This document shows positions 26,188 through 34,840 of a DNA stretch of 64,000 bases, piece after piece (position 1 is the first letter of the stretch; each line of letters starts with the position of its first letter). Made by a program: the position numbers and the translations under genes. The notes under the pieces are model-generated. The model did not search any database, was not told the DNA's origin, and saw only the letters and a program-made list of their open reading frames with translations. The stretch comes from Natrinema soli. GTDB taxonomy: Archaea; Halobacteriota; Halobacteria; Halobacteriales; Natrialbaceae. The stretch covers positions 26,843-90,842 of the forward strand of contig NZ_JAQIVI010000034.1 in NCBI RefSeq assembly GCF_028618695.1. The letters are read 5' to 3'.

Positions 26188-27027
26188 ATGATCCCCCCAA
26201 TCACAAGCCGATTCGTCGCCGGAACGACCGTGCCCGGCACGCTGGATCACGTCTCCGACTGTAACGAGTCGGGGATGGGTGGCATCGTCAACCTCCTCGG
26301 CGAACACTATCACGACCGCGAGCCCGCGGACGCGGACGCAGACGAGTACTGCCGTCTCGTTTCCGAACTGGGCGCTCGCGACCTGAACGGGTCCGTCTCA
26401 GTCAAACCGTCCCAGATCGGGATCGACGTCGGCCCCGAGGTCTTCACGGAGAACTTCGAACGGATCGTCGATGTCGCGGCCGAAGAAAACGTCTTCGTCT
26501 GGTGTGATATGGAAGACCACACGACGACCGACACGACCTTAGACGCCGTCGAATCGACAGCCCAGAACCATCCCCACGGCGTCGGCGTCGCCATTCAGGC
26601 GAACCTCAAACGCACGGGCGACGACCTGCGCCGCCTCGCCGATGTTCCCGCGGCGGTCCGACTGGTTAAGGGCGCCTACGACGAGCCGTCCTCGGTCGCC
26701 TACGAGCGGAAAGAAGACGTCAACGAGGCGTATATCGAGCATCTCGAGTTCCTGTTCCAGGAGTTCGATCAGGGCATCGCGGTCGGAAGCCACGATCTGA
26801 CGATGCTCGAGACTGCGATCAACCTTCACAAGGAGCACGACACCCCCTTCGAGATCCAGATGCTCATGGGCGTTCGCGAGGACGCCCAGCGCGACCTCGC
26901 CGCGGAGGGCTACGAAGTCAATCAGTACATCCCTTACGGCGACAAATGGATGCAGTACTTCTACCGTCGGATCCGCGAGCGAAAGGAAAACGCCTTGTTC
27001 GCGCTTCGGGCCATCGTCGGAGTCTGA
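26188..27027 (+). CDS. Proline dehydrogenase (279 aa)
   Basis: This FAD-dependent TIM-barrel enzyme oxidises L-proline to P5C and passes electrons to the quinone pool. Family features are SVKPSQIG (strand with the FAD-contacting Lys), WCDMEDHTTTDTTLD, VGVAIQANLKRT, RLVKGAYDEP, and the final YIPYGDKWMQYFYRRIRERKEN with the Tyr/Arg/Arg set that binds proline carboxylate. Length matches monofunctional archaeal and Gram-positive enzymes. The start at 26188 (MIPPITSRF) is the family-like one. It follows the regulator by 88 bases and precedes the transporter genes. Confidence 0.93.
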   Translation: MIPPITSRFVAGTTVPGTLDHVSDCNESGMGGIVNLLGEHYHDREPADADADEYCRLVSELGARDLNGSVSVKPSQIGIDVGPEVFTENFERIVDVAAEENVFVWCDMEDHTTTDTTLDAVESTAQNHPHGVGVAIQANLKRTGDDLRRLADVPAAVRLVKGAYDEPSSVAYERKEDVNEAYIEHLEFLFQEFDQGIAVGSHDLTMLETAINLHKEHDTPFEIQMLMGVREDAQRDLAAEGYEVNQYIPYGDKWMQYFYRRIRERKENALFALRAIVGV

Positions 27028-27259
27028 CTGACCCGTTTATCCATCGCGCGCGAGACGCGTTCTTCGGGTCCTACTCGAGACACGCTTCACGAGAGTTTCC
27101 CGACTCGACGGCAGCATCTCGTGGTACCCCACGGTCGACCGCTGACACCGAGTTCCCTGAGCGGCGACAGCGGCGCCACTCTCCTCGGGGCGACTAATCC
27201 ACTATCAAAAAAGGGGCAAATTCGGTACGTTTATGTGTGGGTGGTAAGCACACACCTGT

Positions 27260-27406
27260 ATGCCTGAGAGTGGTTCGGTCGAATTGGTCTGGTTATTCGG
27301 ACCGTTCGCCGTGTACCTAGTCATGCTCGGCGTGTACTACGTCTGGGAAGGGAAACGGGAGGAACAACTGCGGCAACGCTACGAGGAGGCAGAGCATGGC
27401 CAGTGA
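27260..27406 (+). CDS. Small membrane protein, partner of the PutP symporter (48 aa)
   Basis: A single hydrophobic helix (WLFGPFAVYLVMLGVYYVW) is followed by a charged tail. Its stop lies inside the start of the symporter gene (11-base overlap), so the two are coupled. Small one-helix proteins ahead of sodium:solute symporters are known in other prokaryotes as accessory subunits. Here the pairing rests only on position and topology. Confidence 0.65.
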   Translation: MPESGSVELVWLFGPFAVYLVMLGVYYVWEGKREEQLRQRYEEAEHGQ

Positions 27407-29084
27407 GGGACTGGCCGGCTCGGCCGGCGTCTGGGTGCTTGGGACCTTCGGGGTGTATCTCCTCGTCCTCCTCGGAATCGGGCTGTACTCCTCGCAACTC
27501 ATGGACTCCGTCGACGACTACGTCATCGGCGGGCGCAGCATCGGCCCGGTCGTCACCGGGTTTTCCGAACGCGCCTCCGAGATGAGCGGCTGGCTCACGC
27601 TCGGTGTCCCGAGCGATGCGTTCGGGACCGGCGTGATGGCGTTTTACAATGGGCTCGGGATGATCCCGGCCGACCTGTTCGCCTGGGCCGGGCTCGCAAA
27701 ACGCCTCCGGAAGTACACGGAGATCGTGAAAGCGGTCACGTTACCGACCTTCTTCGAGACGCGGCTGCAGGACGACACCGGCTACGTCAAAGGCGTCTCC
27801 GCGTTCGTCCTGATGATCTTCGAGGGCGGGTACGTGGGCGCACAGATCGTCGCCGCCGGGACGCTGCTCGAGGTCCTCACCGGCGTCTCGTCGGTGATCG
27901 GGATCCTCGTGGGCGGTGTCATCGTCGTCGGGTACACCATGCTCGGCGGTTACTTCGCCGTCGCGTGGTCGGACTACGTGCAGGGTGCGATCATCCTTGC
28001 CGCGTTCATCATCCTGCCAGTTATCGCGTTTACCAACTACGGGCTCCCGTTCAGCGAACTCGCGTCCGTCGGGAGTTCCTACACCAGCGTTACGGCCGGC
28101 ATGACCGGCTGGGCGGCCATCTTCGGCATCATCAGTTACGCAGCCATCGGGCTCGGTATCCCCGGGAACCCACACGTGATGGTCCGATTCATGGGGATCA
28201 ACGAGGTCAAGAACATTCGTCTCGCCGCCCTCGTCGCCCAGCTGTTCATGTTCATCGCCTACATCGGGGCTGGCTTCGTCGGGCTGTATGCACTGGTCGT
28301 CTTCGGCCAGAGCGGCATCGAGGACCCGAACAACGTCATGCCGTTGCTCACGCTCGAGTTCTTCCCCGGTGCGATCGCGGGGATCATCCTGGCGGCCGCA
28401 CTCGCTGCGATGATGTCCAGTGCCGACTCGCAGCTGCTCGTCGCGACGAGCGCTATCGTCGAGGACGTCTACCACGGCTACGTTAACCCCGACGCGAGTC
28501 AGGACACGCTGGTTCGGTACTCCCAGTACGTCACGCTCGCGCTCGGTGCAGCGAGCGTCGCCTTCGCCTTCCTCGCACAGAACACGCCCATCTACACGCT
28601 CGTCCTCGACTACGCGTGGGGCGGTCTCGGGGCGGCCATCGGGCCGACGCTCATCGCCGCACTGTGGTGGAAACGGGTCACTGCGACGGGCTCCGTCGCG
28701 AGTATGATCGTCGGCACGACGACGATGATCCTGTGGACCCAGCTCTCGACCGTCCTCGAACTGCTCGGACTCATGGGTGCGATCGACGGCTCGCCGTTCC
28801 TCACGGGGCTGGTCGGTGTCTACGGGCTCTTCCCCGCGTTCATCCTCTCGACGGCGACACTCATCGTCGTCTCGCTGCTGACGAAGCCGCCAGAGGGCGT
28901 CGACGATCACTTCAAGTCGTTCAACAAGCCGCTCTCGGCGCTCTCGAGCAGCGGCGATCCAACCGGGACGCCTGAGTACGTGACCGATGGCGGTCGCGAT
29001 GTCGATCCGAAGGCCGTGACGGAAACGGACACCATTCGCGCCCACGTCGAAGAGAGCAATTACTGGGACTCGGGTGAAGAATAA
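27396..29084 (+). CDS. Sodium:solute symporter, PutP-like (562 aa)
   Basis: This SSS-family transporter has about 13 membrane helices. PutP-like signatures are DDYVIGGRSIGPVVTGFSE, ERASEMSGWLTLGVPSDAF, and, after the middle, AALAAMMSSADSQLLVATSA with the Na-site Ser/Thr residues. The C-terminal 70 residues form an acidic cytoplasmic tail. With proline dehydrogenase and P5C dehydrogenase beside it, proline is the likely substrate. It overlaps the small upstream gene and shares TAATG with the next gene, so it belongs to one operon (27260-29596). Confidence 0.9.
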   Translation: MASEGLAGSAGVWVLGTFGVYLLVLLGIGLYSSQLMDSVDDYVIGGRSIGPVVTGFSERASEMSGWLTLGVPSDAFGTGVMAFYNGLGMIPADLFAWAGLAKRLRKYTEIVKAVTLPTFFETRLQDDTGYVKGVSAFVLMIFEGGYVGAQIVAAGTLLEVLTGVSSVIGILVGGVIVVGYTMLGGYFAVAWSDYVQGAIILAAFIILPVIAFTNYGLPFSELASVGSSYTSVTAGMTGWAAIFGIISYAAIGLGIPGNPHVMVRFMGINEVKNIRLAALVAQLFMFIAYIGAGFVGLYALVVFGQSGIEDPNNVMPLLTLEFFPGAIAGIILAAALAAMMSSADSQLLVATSAIVEDVYHGYVNPDASQDTLVRYSQYVTLALGAASVAFAFLAQNTPIYTLVLDYAWGGLGAAIGPTLIAALWWKRVTATGSVASMIVGTTTMILWTQLSTVLELLGLMGAIDGSPFLTGLVGVYGLFPAFILSTATLIVVSLLTKPPEGVDDHFKSFNKPLSALSSSGDPTGTPEYVTDGGRDVDPKAVTETDTIRAHVEESNYWDSGEE

Positions 29085-29596
29085 TGAGCGAAACGCGTCG
29101 ACAGCAGGCCGAGACCGCCGACATCACGGGGCAGACCCGGGAGCGTGCGAACCTGACCGTCATCGAGCCGACGGTAGCACGCGAGGACGTCGATTCGACC
29201 GGCCGTGTCGGTGCGGTCGCGTATCCATACCGCGTCTACGACGCGGTCGTGACGGTCAACCGGCCGATAATCGCGGACCGGGACCTCGAGTACGTCGTCA
29301 GCGTCGACCGCGCTCGTCGACTCGCTGTGCGGGCCGACGTGGTCCCCGAGACCGTCTCGAGAACCGTCGATGACGTCCTCGTCGTTCCGTCCGAACTCAC
29401 CGACGAGCAGGTCCGCGAGAAAGCCGAGAACGCGCTATTCAAGTGGACGCTCCGGAAGATCGCCGTCGGTTCCGCGCCGGACGTGCAATTCGAGCAGTCG
29501 GTCAACGCTCACAAACTGTTCTGGATCGCGTCTCGGCCTGACGGCGACGTGATCGTCGACAGCGTCCGCGGCACCGAGTCGCCGTTGGACAGCTGA
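29084..29596 (+). CDS. Unknown protein co-translated with the symporter (170 aa)
   Basis: The ATG overlaps the symporter stop (TAATG). The protein is soluble, acidic and alpha/beta, with no signal peptide or cysteine motif. Segments such as VGAVAYPYRVYDAVVTVNRP and a middle helix (TDEQVREKAENALFKW) look folded. I recognise no family. Its coupling to the PutP-like gene suggests a role in proline uptake or its control. It is the last gene of this block before a zone of gene fragments. Confidence 0.6.
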   Translation: MSETRRQQAETADITGQTRERANLTVIEPTVAREDVDSTGRVGAVAYPYRVYDAVVTVNRPIIADRDLEYVVSVDRARRLAVRADVVPETVSRTVDDVLVVPSELTDEQVREKAENALFKWTLRKIAVGSAPDVQFEQSVNAHKLFWIASRPDGDVIVDSVRGTESPLDS

Positions 29597-29834
29597 GAGA
29601 GCTCGGACGGCACTGGACGCTGTTCGACGTGATCGAAACCGGCCAGCCAAATCTTCGATGTCGCCGTCGGAAGCACCGACCGCCGACTCGAGATACCCAC
29701 TTCGACCGGCTGTCAGTGAATGACCTTCTCAAGGCGATTGCGTATCTACGTCCTACGATACAGAAGTTACCAGTTTCCCACAGTGAGTGGTACGAACCGA
29801 GTCCTACGGGACTTATCGCCAACTTCGGTCACGG
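29597..29834. other. Degenerate stretch after the proline block
   Basis: I find no intact gene here. Short protein-like pieces appear in several frames but match nothing I know; it is probably the eroded upstream part of the fragment that follows. Confidence 0.4.
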
Positions 29835-30233
29835 GTTAGGACCCCCATCGGGGTCAACGAGGACACGTATTTCCGGCGTAACTTGTACCACTTGCTCTCC
29901 GAGGATGCCATCGACGTCGGCGTCGTTGACATCGTACCCGCGGGGGGCATTCTGCGTACAAAAGGTCTCGCTTCTATGGCCGCAGAGGCGGGTGTCTCGT
30001 TGTCTCACCATTGCGGCTTTGACCTCGGAGTGAAGACCACCGCAATGCTTCACACGGTTTCCTTGACGCCGGGTATCAACCTCCCGCCGGACACGGTCTA
30101 CTATGCTTGGGATGACTACATCATCGAGAACCCGATAACGGTCGAGAACGGAGAAATTCCGGTCCCCGATGACCCCGGACTCGGCGTCACCGGCGACGAA
30201 TCGAAAATCGAGAAGTACCAAATCGGCGCGTAG
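29835..30233 (+). pseudogene. C-terminal piece of an enolase-superfamily enzyme
   Basis: The last 130 codons of a mandelate-racemase/muconate-lactonising-type enzyme remain: PIGVNEDTYFRRNLYHLL, then DIVPAGGILRTKGLASMAAE, SLSHHCGFDLGVKTTAM and the typical ending VPDDPGLGV. The capping domain and the metal-binding strands are gone. There is no start codon or ribosome-binding site at the break. Substrate unknown. Confidence 0.65.
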
Positions 30234-30274
30234 AGTGATTTTCTCCGAATAAACAAGTCTCCACGCGAACGCCC

Positions 30275-30440
30275 TGACGGGTGTCGCGTCCGCCTCCACG
30301 AAACTGGGTGTTCGCTTCGACGACAACAACGATTCTCGCTGAATTAGGCGTGGAGCACTCATATGAAGCAGTCTGGGACTGGGTACGTCGGCTGGCTAAC
30401 AAAGGATGCAACCCACGACGGCGACGCCATTCGTGCGCGA
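30275..30440 (+). pseudogene. N-terminal scrap of an IS6-family transposase
   Basis: Two adjacent frames read RLHETGCSLR and TTTILAELGVEHSYEAVWDW, the HTH region of IS6-type transposases, joined by a frameshift near 30320. The catalytic part is absent. Confidence 0.5.
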
Positions 30441-30616
30441 AGCTGGTACCGAGAGTTCCGTGAAATCGTCCTAATGTGTGACGTCTATAATATCAAGTGT
30501 GCTGTGAGCTAAGCAAATTTAACGCCGTATGGCGATTCACCGCGGCTAGTTAGAGAGAACACGTACATTCGTATCGTTCAATTCAATAATTCAAGAGTTG
30601 ATAGTCGATCAGGAAA

Positions 30617-31230
30617 TTACAAGTTCCTTGATCGAATTGTAATTATCACAACTATTAATACCGTAATTGTCCAGATTAGCTGATTCCAGCAGTATGCGTA
30701 GCTCTGCAACCATATTTCAGCGGTTGCTGGATCGGCGTTTCTGAAGCAATTTCCGAACTGAGTAGTACGTTGTTTTATCTCTTTGAATAGACGTTCGACG
30801 GCATTCCGATTTCCATGTTTCTCGTATCGAAATCGGAGCCCAAGGTGATGGAGTGCAGCTTTAAGCCACGGAGCTGGATCGACGAGAAACACGGCGTCTT
30901 GGACATCGTGTTTCTCTCTCAGTTCACACAGAAACATCTCAGTAAGTTCGGTTGTACGCGTTAGATAGAGCTTGATATGGAGAAATTCGTTAGTTTCGGG
31001 ATCGACAGCAGCATACAGCCAGTAGCGCTGGTCGTCGAGTTGGATCACAGCTTCGGCGAGCACAATGTGATCCGGCTGGCTTCCCGTTGTCGGCTGTAGA
31101 TTGGCTTTCTGTACCCAATTATGGATCGTCGATATCGCCCGTTCGACAGCGAATCTCTCTAATTTAGAAACAGTATATAAAATTGATATTTACGACAAAT
31201 GGAGCTGGACACTCAATCACATCAGCTCGC
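30617..31230 (-). mobile_element. IS6-family transposase remnant
   Basis: The minus-strand frame 31063-30617 contains VIQLDDQRYWLYAAVDPETN, FLVDPAPWLKAALHHLGLRF and KHGNRNAVERLFKEIKQRT, the catalytic half of an IS6-type transposase. The N-terminal part upstream (to about 31230) is out of frame. It is homologous to the more decayed remnant at 7045-7600. No terminal repeats were identified by eye. Confidence 0.65.
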
Positions 31231-31368
31231 ACGGTGTCGCCTCTCGCTCCACAAAATCTAATTGAACGCCGCTACTAGAGCCATTGAGGCGGCTGAATTC
31301 GGGCATAGATACCTAGAATTCTGACCGCCTCGCTTTTCAGACCTTATCTGAACAGCGCCCCCCTTGAC

Positions 31369-32079
31369 TTACAAGAGATGCCGTTCACGGCGGATCTCTC
31401 CCTTCTCGACAGTAATGGTTTTGACGCTTGGCTCAAGATCGCTAGTCAGTTGTTCTATCGCCCCACCACAAAACGCGGAGCAGCCATTCAATTTCTTCTC
31501 AGCGTTCGTATGAAGATGGCCGAGAGCAAGCCCGTCCATCGAAATCGTGCTCTCTTCGAGAATCTCCTGCAGGTGACAATCTGGATTCGGATTTCCGGTG
31601 AGCGGTGCGACCGATTGATGCATACAGAGGAGAGTCGCGACCCCGCTTGGTGGACGTTCAAAACCCAGCTGACCGTGATCCCACGATTTCTGATAGTCGA
31701 TCCCATAGAGTGCGACGGCATCACCGATCACGACGGGGCGGGAGCAAAGATGGGGAGCCAACCCTGCACCACAGAACTGTTCGAGACAGACCAGTCCCTT
31801 CTTCTGTGCATGGTTGCCGTAGATGAAGTAGAACGGATTCTCGGCGTTCGCCAGTTCAGTGATACCATCATGGCACGCTTCTTCGATCGAATCCGGAATC
31901 CCGTTCATAGCATCGTTGTGGAAGATATCGCCAGTGTGAACAACGGCGTCGACACCCTGCTCGATGGCAAGGTCAATTGCAGCGTTGAATCCAGCGACAG
32001 TGTCGATCTTCCAGGAATTTTTCTTGTAACCGCCTGTTTGCTTCCCCAGATGAGTATCAGTAAGGTAGAGTAGTTTCAC
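31369..32079 (-). CDS. Calcineurin-like metallophosphoesterase, SbcD/Mre11-like (236 aa)
   Basis: All metal-binding motifs are present: Asp8/His10 (TDTHLG), Asp51 (HTGDIFH), Asn89/His90 (YGNHAQ), His154 (MHQS) and His188/His190 (GHLH). The arrangement resembles the nuclease domain of SbcD/Mre11 DNA-repair exonucleases, but the protein lacks their C-terminal capping region, so other phosphodiesters are possible. The gene is divergent from the zinc-finger gene at 32107, in the third accessory module next to the ArdC-like gene. The start at 32079 gives MKLLYLTDTHLG, the usual N-terminus. Confidence 0.8.
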   Translation of the reverse strand: MKLLYLTDTHLGKQTGGYKKNSWKIDTVAGFNAAIDLAIEQGVDAVVHTGDIFHNDAMNGIPDSIEEACHDGITELANAENPFYFIYGNHAQKKGLVCLEQFCGAGLAPHLCSRPVVIGDAVALYGIDYQKSWDHGQLGFERPPSGVATLLCMHQSVAPLTGNPNPDCHLQEILEESTISMDGLALGHLHTNAEKKLNGCSAFCGGAIEQLTSDLEPSVKTITVEKGEIRRERHLL

Positions 32080-32106
32080 TCGGCGGCTGACCGGGCGAAC
32101 GCCTTT

Positions 32107-32331
32107 GTGTTCGATCTCGAGTACGAGGGACCAACGCCGAGCGACCTCTCAAGTGCGGCGTGTGCAGCCTGTGGAGCGAACGTCTGGATAACCAATCGTG
32201 GCCCGTTCGTAGCCGAGTACGATACTGGTGAGATCTACGGGTACTGCTCGTACGACTGTTACTTCGAGCACCGGACGCAGAATCGACTCGAGGAGATCGT
32301 CGATGAGCGGAGCGTCTTCATGCCGCCGTGA
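32107..32331 (+). CDS. Small zinc-binding protein (74 aa)
   Basis: The frame starts at GTG (32107). Two Cys pairs, CAACGANVW and CSYDCYFEHR, form a probable zinc ribbon of the DUF7576-like/MYND-like haloarchaeal kind. The remainder is acidic. A 36-base gap separates it from the next leader. It is divergent from the phosphoesterase gene. No function is readable beyond metal binding. Confidence 0.6.
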   Translation: MFDLEYEGPTPSDLSSAACAACGANVWITNRGPFVAEYDTGEIYGYCSYDCYFEHRTQNRLEEIVDERSVFMPP

Positions 32332-32367
32332 GCCGATTTTTCACTCGAAGTCTGGTGTGCGATGAAT

Positions 32368-32424
32368 GTGGTGTTGGTCGTCCCCCTGAGAGGGGTGAGG
32401 CGCTTTCGAACAGGTGAGAGCGTC
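32368..32424 (+). promoter_or_regulatory. GTGGTGTT/two-hairpin leader, copy 10 (long spacing)
   Basis: GTGGTGTTGGTCG is followed by hairpin 1 (CCCC 32382-32385 with GGGG 32392-32395). Hairpin 2 pairs GGCGCTTTC (32399-32407) with GAGAGCGTC (32416-32424), nine pairs with two wobbles. The ArdC-like start codon is at 32441. The broken sister gene at 5885 has the equivalent element with different stem bases. Confidence 0.7.
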
Positions 32425-32440
32425 AACACGAGTGATTCCA

Positions 32441-33370
32441 ATGTCTGTAACAGAGCGACCAGCTTCGTTCACCGAGACCGAGACGCGCAGCGACGAGATG
32501 AATGAGACGATCAAAACCTGGGTTGACGACCTTGTCGATCTCGTCGACGAGGCGGCGGCCAGTGAGGAGTTCAAAGCCTGGCTCGATGTGCAGAGCCACT
32601 TCCACGACTACTCCTACCGGAACACGCTCCTGATCAAGCACCAGTATCCCCGCGCAACCCGGGTTGCGGGGTACAACACGTGGCGCACCGAGTTCGACCG
32701 GCACGTTCAGGAAGGCGAGAGCGCGATCTGGATCTGGGCTCCGATCATCACGAAACAGTGCCCTGAGTGCGGAAACTCCCCGAGTTACCACGAGAACAGT
32801 TCCTGTGAGTACGACGAGACACCACCCGAGAAGTGGTCGAAAGGACTCGTCGGGTTCAAACCGACCGCTGTCTTCGATGTCTCGCAGACCGACGGAAAGC
32901 CGCTTCCTGATCTCGAAACCGAAGCATATGGTGATGCTAGTAATCTGGTGCCAGCCCTCCTTGAGAGTGCAGAGCAGCTGGATGTCGACGCACAGATTGT
33001 CTCCCCTGACGAGTGGAACTACGGGGAAGCGAAGGGAGTCTGCAAGCAACGCTGTCCGATGACCATGCGCCCGCGAGTCGAAGTAAAAGATCGAGACAAC
33101 CAAGCGGATCTCGCTGGGACACTCATCCACGAGTTCGCCCACGCCTTGTTGCACTTTGATATTGAGGATCGTGATGAGCGGTCAAAACGCGAGCTGGAAG
33201 CCGAAGCCGTTGCGTACGTTGTGGGGCGCTACTTCGAGCTGGATATGAGTGGATCAGCGTTCTACCTTGCGGCGTGGAACGGTGACGATTCCGAGGCGAT
33301 CTCTGACCGGCTTGGCCGGATTAGCAACACGGCCCAAGAGCTAATCGACACGTTCGAACGACTCTGTTGA
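32441..33370 (+). CDS. ArdC-like antirestriction/zinc peptidase protein (309 aa)
   Basis: The N-terminal domain (residues 22-150) resembles the ArdC ssDNA-binding domain: WLDVQSHFHDYSYRNTLLI, then VAGYNTWRTEF. It carries an inserted Cys cluster (CPEC at 107-110, Cys122). The C-terminal zincin domain has HEFAH at 230-234 and the third ligand in ELEAEAVAYVVGRYF (about 251-265). ArdC proteins help plasmids escape restriction on entry and can act on host proteins. The leader before it suggests RNA-level control. It is the intact sister of the broken gene at 5885. All catalytic residues are present. Confidence 0.85.
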   Translation: MSVTERPASFTETETRSDEMNETIKTWVDDLVDLVDEAAASEEFKAWLDVQSHFHDYSYRNTLLIKHQYPRATRVAGYNTWRTEFDRHVQEGESAIWIWAPIITKQCPECGNSPSYHENSSCEYDETPPEKWSKGLVGFKPTAVFDVSQTDGKPLPDLETEAYGDASNLVPALLESAEQLDVDAQIVSPDEWNYGEAKGVCKQRCPMTMRPRVEVKDRDNQADLAGTLIHEFAHALLHFDIEDRDERSKRELEAEAVAYVVGRYFELDMSGSAFYLAAWNGDDSEAISDRLGRISNTAQELIDTFERLC

Positions 33371-33525
33371 AATCCTATTCTTCAGATATATTTTAGCGTG
33401 AAACACACGCACACTACAGATGCAAACGTTACGATTCCGCTGAACCGAGTTTGCACGACTCACATCAACTATTGAGACAGTAACAGCACAGACCGGTGCT
33501 GGATATTGGACGTACTACAGTGTTT

Positions 33526-33533
33526 CTATTTTA
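33526..33533 (+). promoter_or_regulatory. TATA box of the patatin gene
   Basis: CTATTTTA is centred about 30 bases before the ATG at 33560, the spacing expected for a leaderless haloarchaeal transcript. Confidence 0.5.
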
Positions 33534-33559
33534 CGTAGTGTTACCCCGTATCGAGGGAT

Positions 33560-34570
33560 ATGAGTGCCAGCATGGTCATCGATGACTCCACTCGGGTCGC
33601 AATAGCATGTCAGGGCGGGGGCAGCCACACCGCTTACACCGCAGGGGTACTCAAACGACTCCTCGACGAACACGACGATCGATCATACGAACTCATCGGG
33701 TTGAGCGGAACCTCCGGCGGGGCGGTCTGCGCGACCGCCGCTTGGTACGGGTTTCTCGCCGGCGGAGCGGACCGTGCTATCGAGATGCTCGAGGGAATCT
33801 GGCGGGACTTTTCGGCTCAGTCTCCGTTCGACAGGATCGCCAACGAATGGGCCGTCAGACTGGCGCAGTTCGCCGCACGTGGAGGGCCGCTGATAATGGT
33901 CAGCCCGTATGAATTGCCGTTCACCTCAGACGGACGTGACCGGTTTCTCAGCACTCTCGAAGCGCACGTCGAGTTCGATCGGGTTCCCGAACTCGCGGAC
34001 GGTGCCGAGGTTGATCTGATCATCGGGGCGGCTGACGTGACGGAGGGCGAGTTCGACACCTTCCGAAACGAAGAAGTGACGGCCGAGGCGGTCCTCGCCT
34101 CGGCGGCAATCCCGACGTTATTTGAGGCGGTCGAAATTGGTGGCCACTGGTATTGGGACGGGTTGTTCTCACAGAATCCACCGATCCGCGACTTCTTGAC
34201 GATTCCTGACGAACCGAGAGAGAAACCGGACGAGATTTGGATCATCCAGATCAATCCCAAACGCCGCAAGAAGGTCCCGAAGTCGGTCGAGGACATCAGC
34301 GATCGCCGTAACGAACTGGCTGGGAATCTCTCGCTGTATCAGGAAATATATTTTATTGAACGGATCAATCAGTTGATTGAGCGAGGGAGTCTCCCTGCCG
34401 AGTACAAGCGTGTCGAGGTCAGAAAACTTGCCCTCGGCGGAGATCTATCGGCACCCTCAAAACTCGACCGAAATCCAGAATTCATCAATACCCTCATTCG
34501 TCGGGGCGAACGACGCGCCGAGCAGTTCCTCGAGGAGTGGAGTCGAGATACGAGTTCGAAAGCGGGATAG
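33560..34570 (+). CDS. Patatin-like phospholipase (336 aa)
   Basis: The patatin Ser/Asp dyad is complete. The oxyanion loop is CQGGGSHTAYTAGVL (residues 17-31), the nucleophile Ser52 is in GTSGG, and Asp200 is in YWDGLF. The enzymes hydrolyse acyl chains from lipids; in archaea with ether lipids the natural substrate is unclear, and some patatins act in phage-defence systems. No signal peptide is present, so it acts in the cytosol or at the inner membrane face. It is preceded by its own TATA box and is not obviously in an operon with the PH-domain gene 260 bases downstream. Confidence 0.9.
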   Translation: MSASMVIDDSTRVAIACQGGGSHTAYTAGVLKRLLDEHDDRSYELIGLSGTSGGAVCATAAWYGFLAGGADRAIEMLEGIWRDFSAQSPFDRIANEWAVRLAQFAARGGPLIMVSPYELPFTSDGRDRFLSTLEAHVEFDRVPELADGAEVDLIIGAADVTEGEFDTFRNEEVTAEAVLASAAIPTLFEAVEIGGHWYWDGLFSQNPPIRDFLTIPDEPREKPDEIWIIQINPKRRKKVPKSVEDISDRRNELAGNLSLYQEIYFIERINQLIERGSLPAEYKRVEVRKLALGGDLSAPSKLDRNPEFINTLIRRGERRAEQFLEEWSRDTSSKAG

Positions 34571-34732
34571 TTGTGACGGTCCGTTATGGATCAATGAAAC
34601 CGACAGTCCATCCGGTAACTCCTTCACCTGTACTTATCGATCCCTCTCAAAATTGTTAGCCACTGATGATGAGGGGATCGCCATTACACATATATCGGTC
34701 TAGATAAGAACCCCAGAAGAGGGAAATTACAT

Positions 34733-34840
34733 ATGGTAACACGAAAGCGAATACAGTACTGGGCGCGCCAACGCGATATCTTCGACTGGCGAGGAAAGTG
34801 CTCACAGACGACCAGGGAGCGTGATGATCGATGTCGCTGA
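34733..34840 (+). CDS. Possible small basic protein overlapping the PH gene (35 aa)
   Basis: The frame starts MVTRKRIQYWARQRDIFDWR and overlaps the PH-domain start by 10 bases. It is basic, unusual here, and has no motif. Its only support is the tidy overlap and the ATG after a TATA-like stretch. It may be chance. Confidence 0.3.
   Translation: MVTRKRIQYWARQRDIFDWRGKCSQTTRERDDRCR

Noticed and set aside
27741..29045. A 434-codon frame antisense to the symporter gene
   Set aside because: It is Asp/Arg/Glu-rich and repetitive, as expected from the complement of a GC-rich membrane-protein gene; no motif and no start context.
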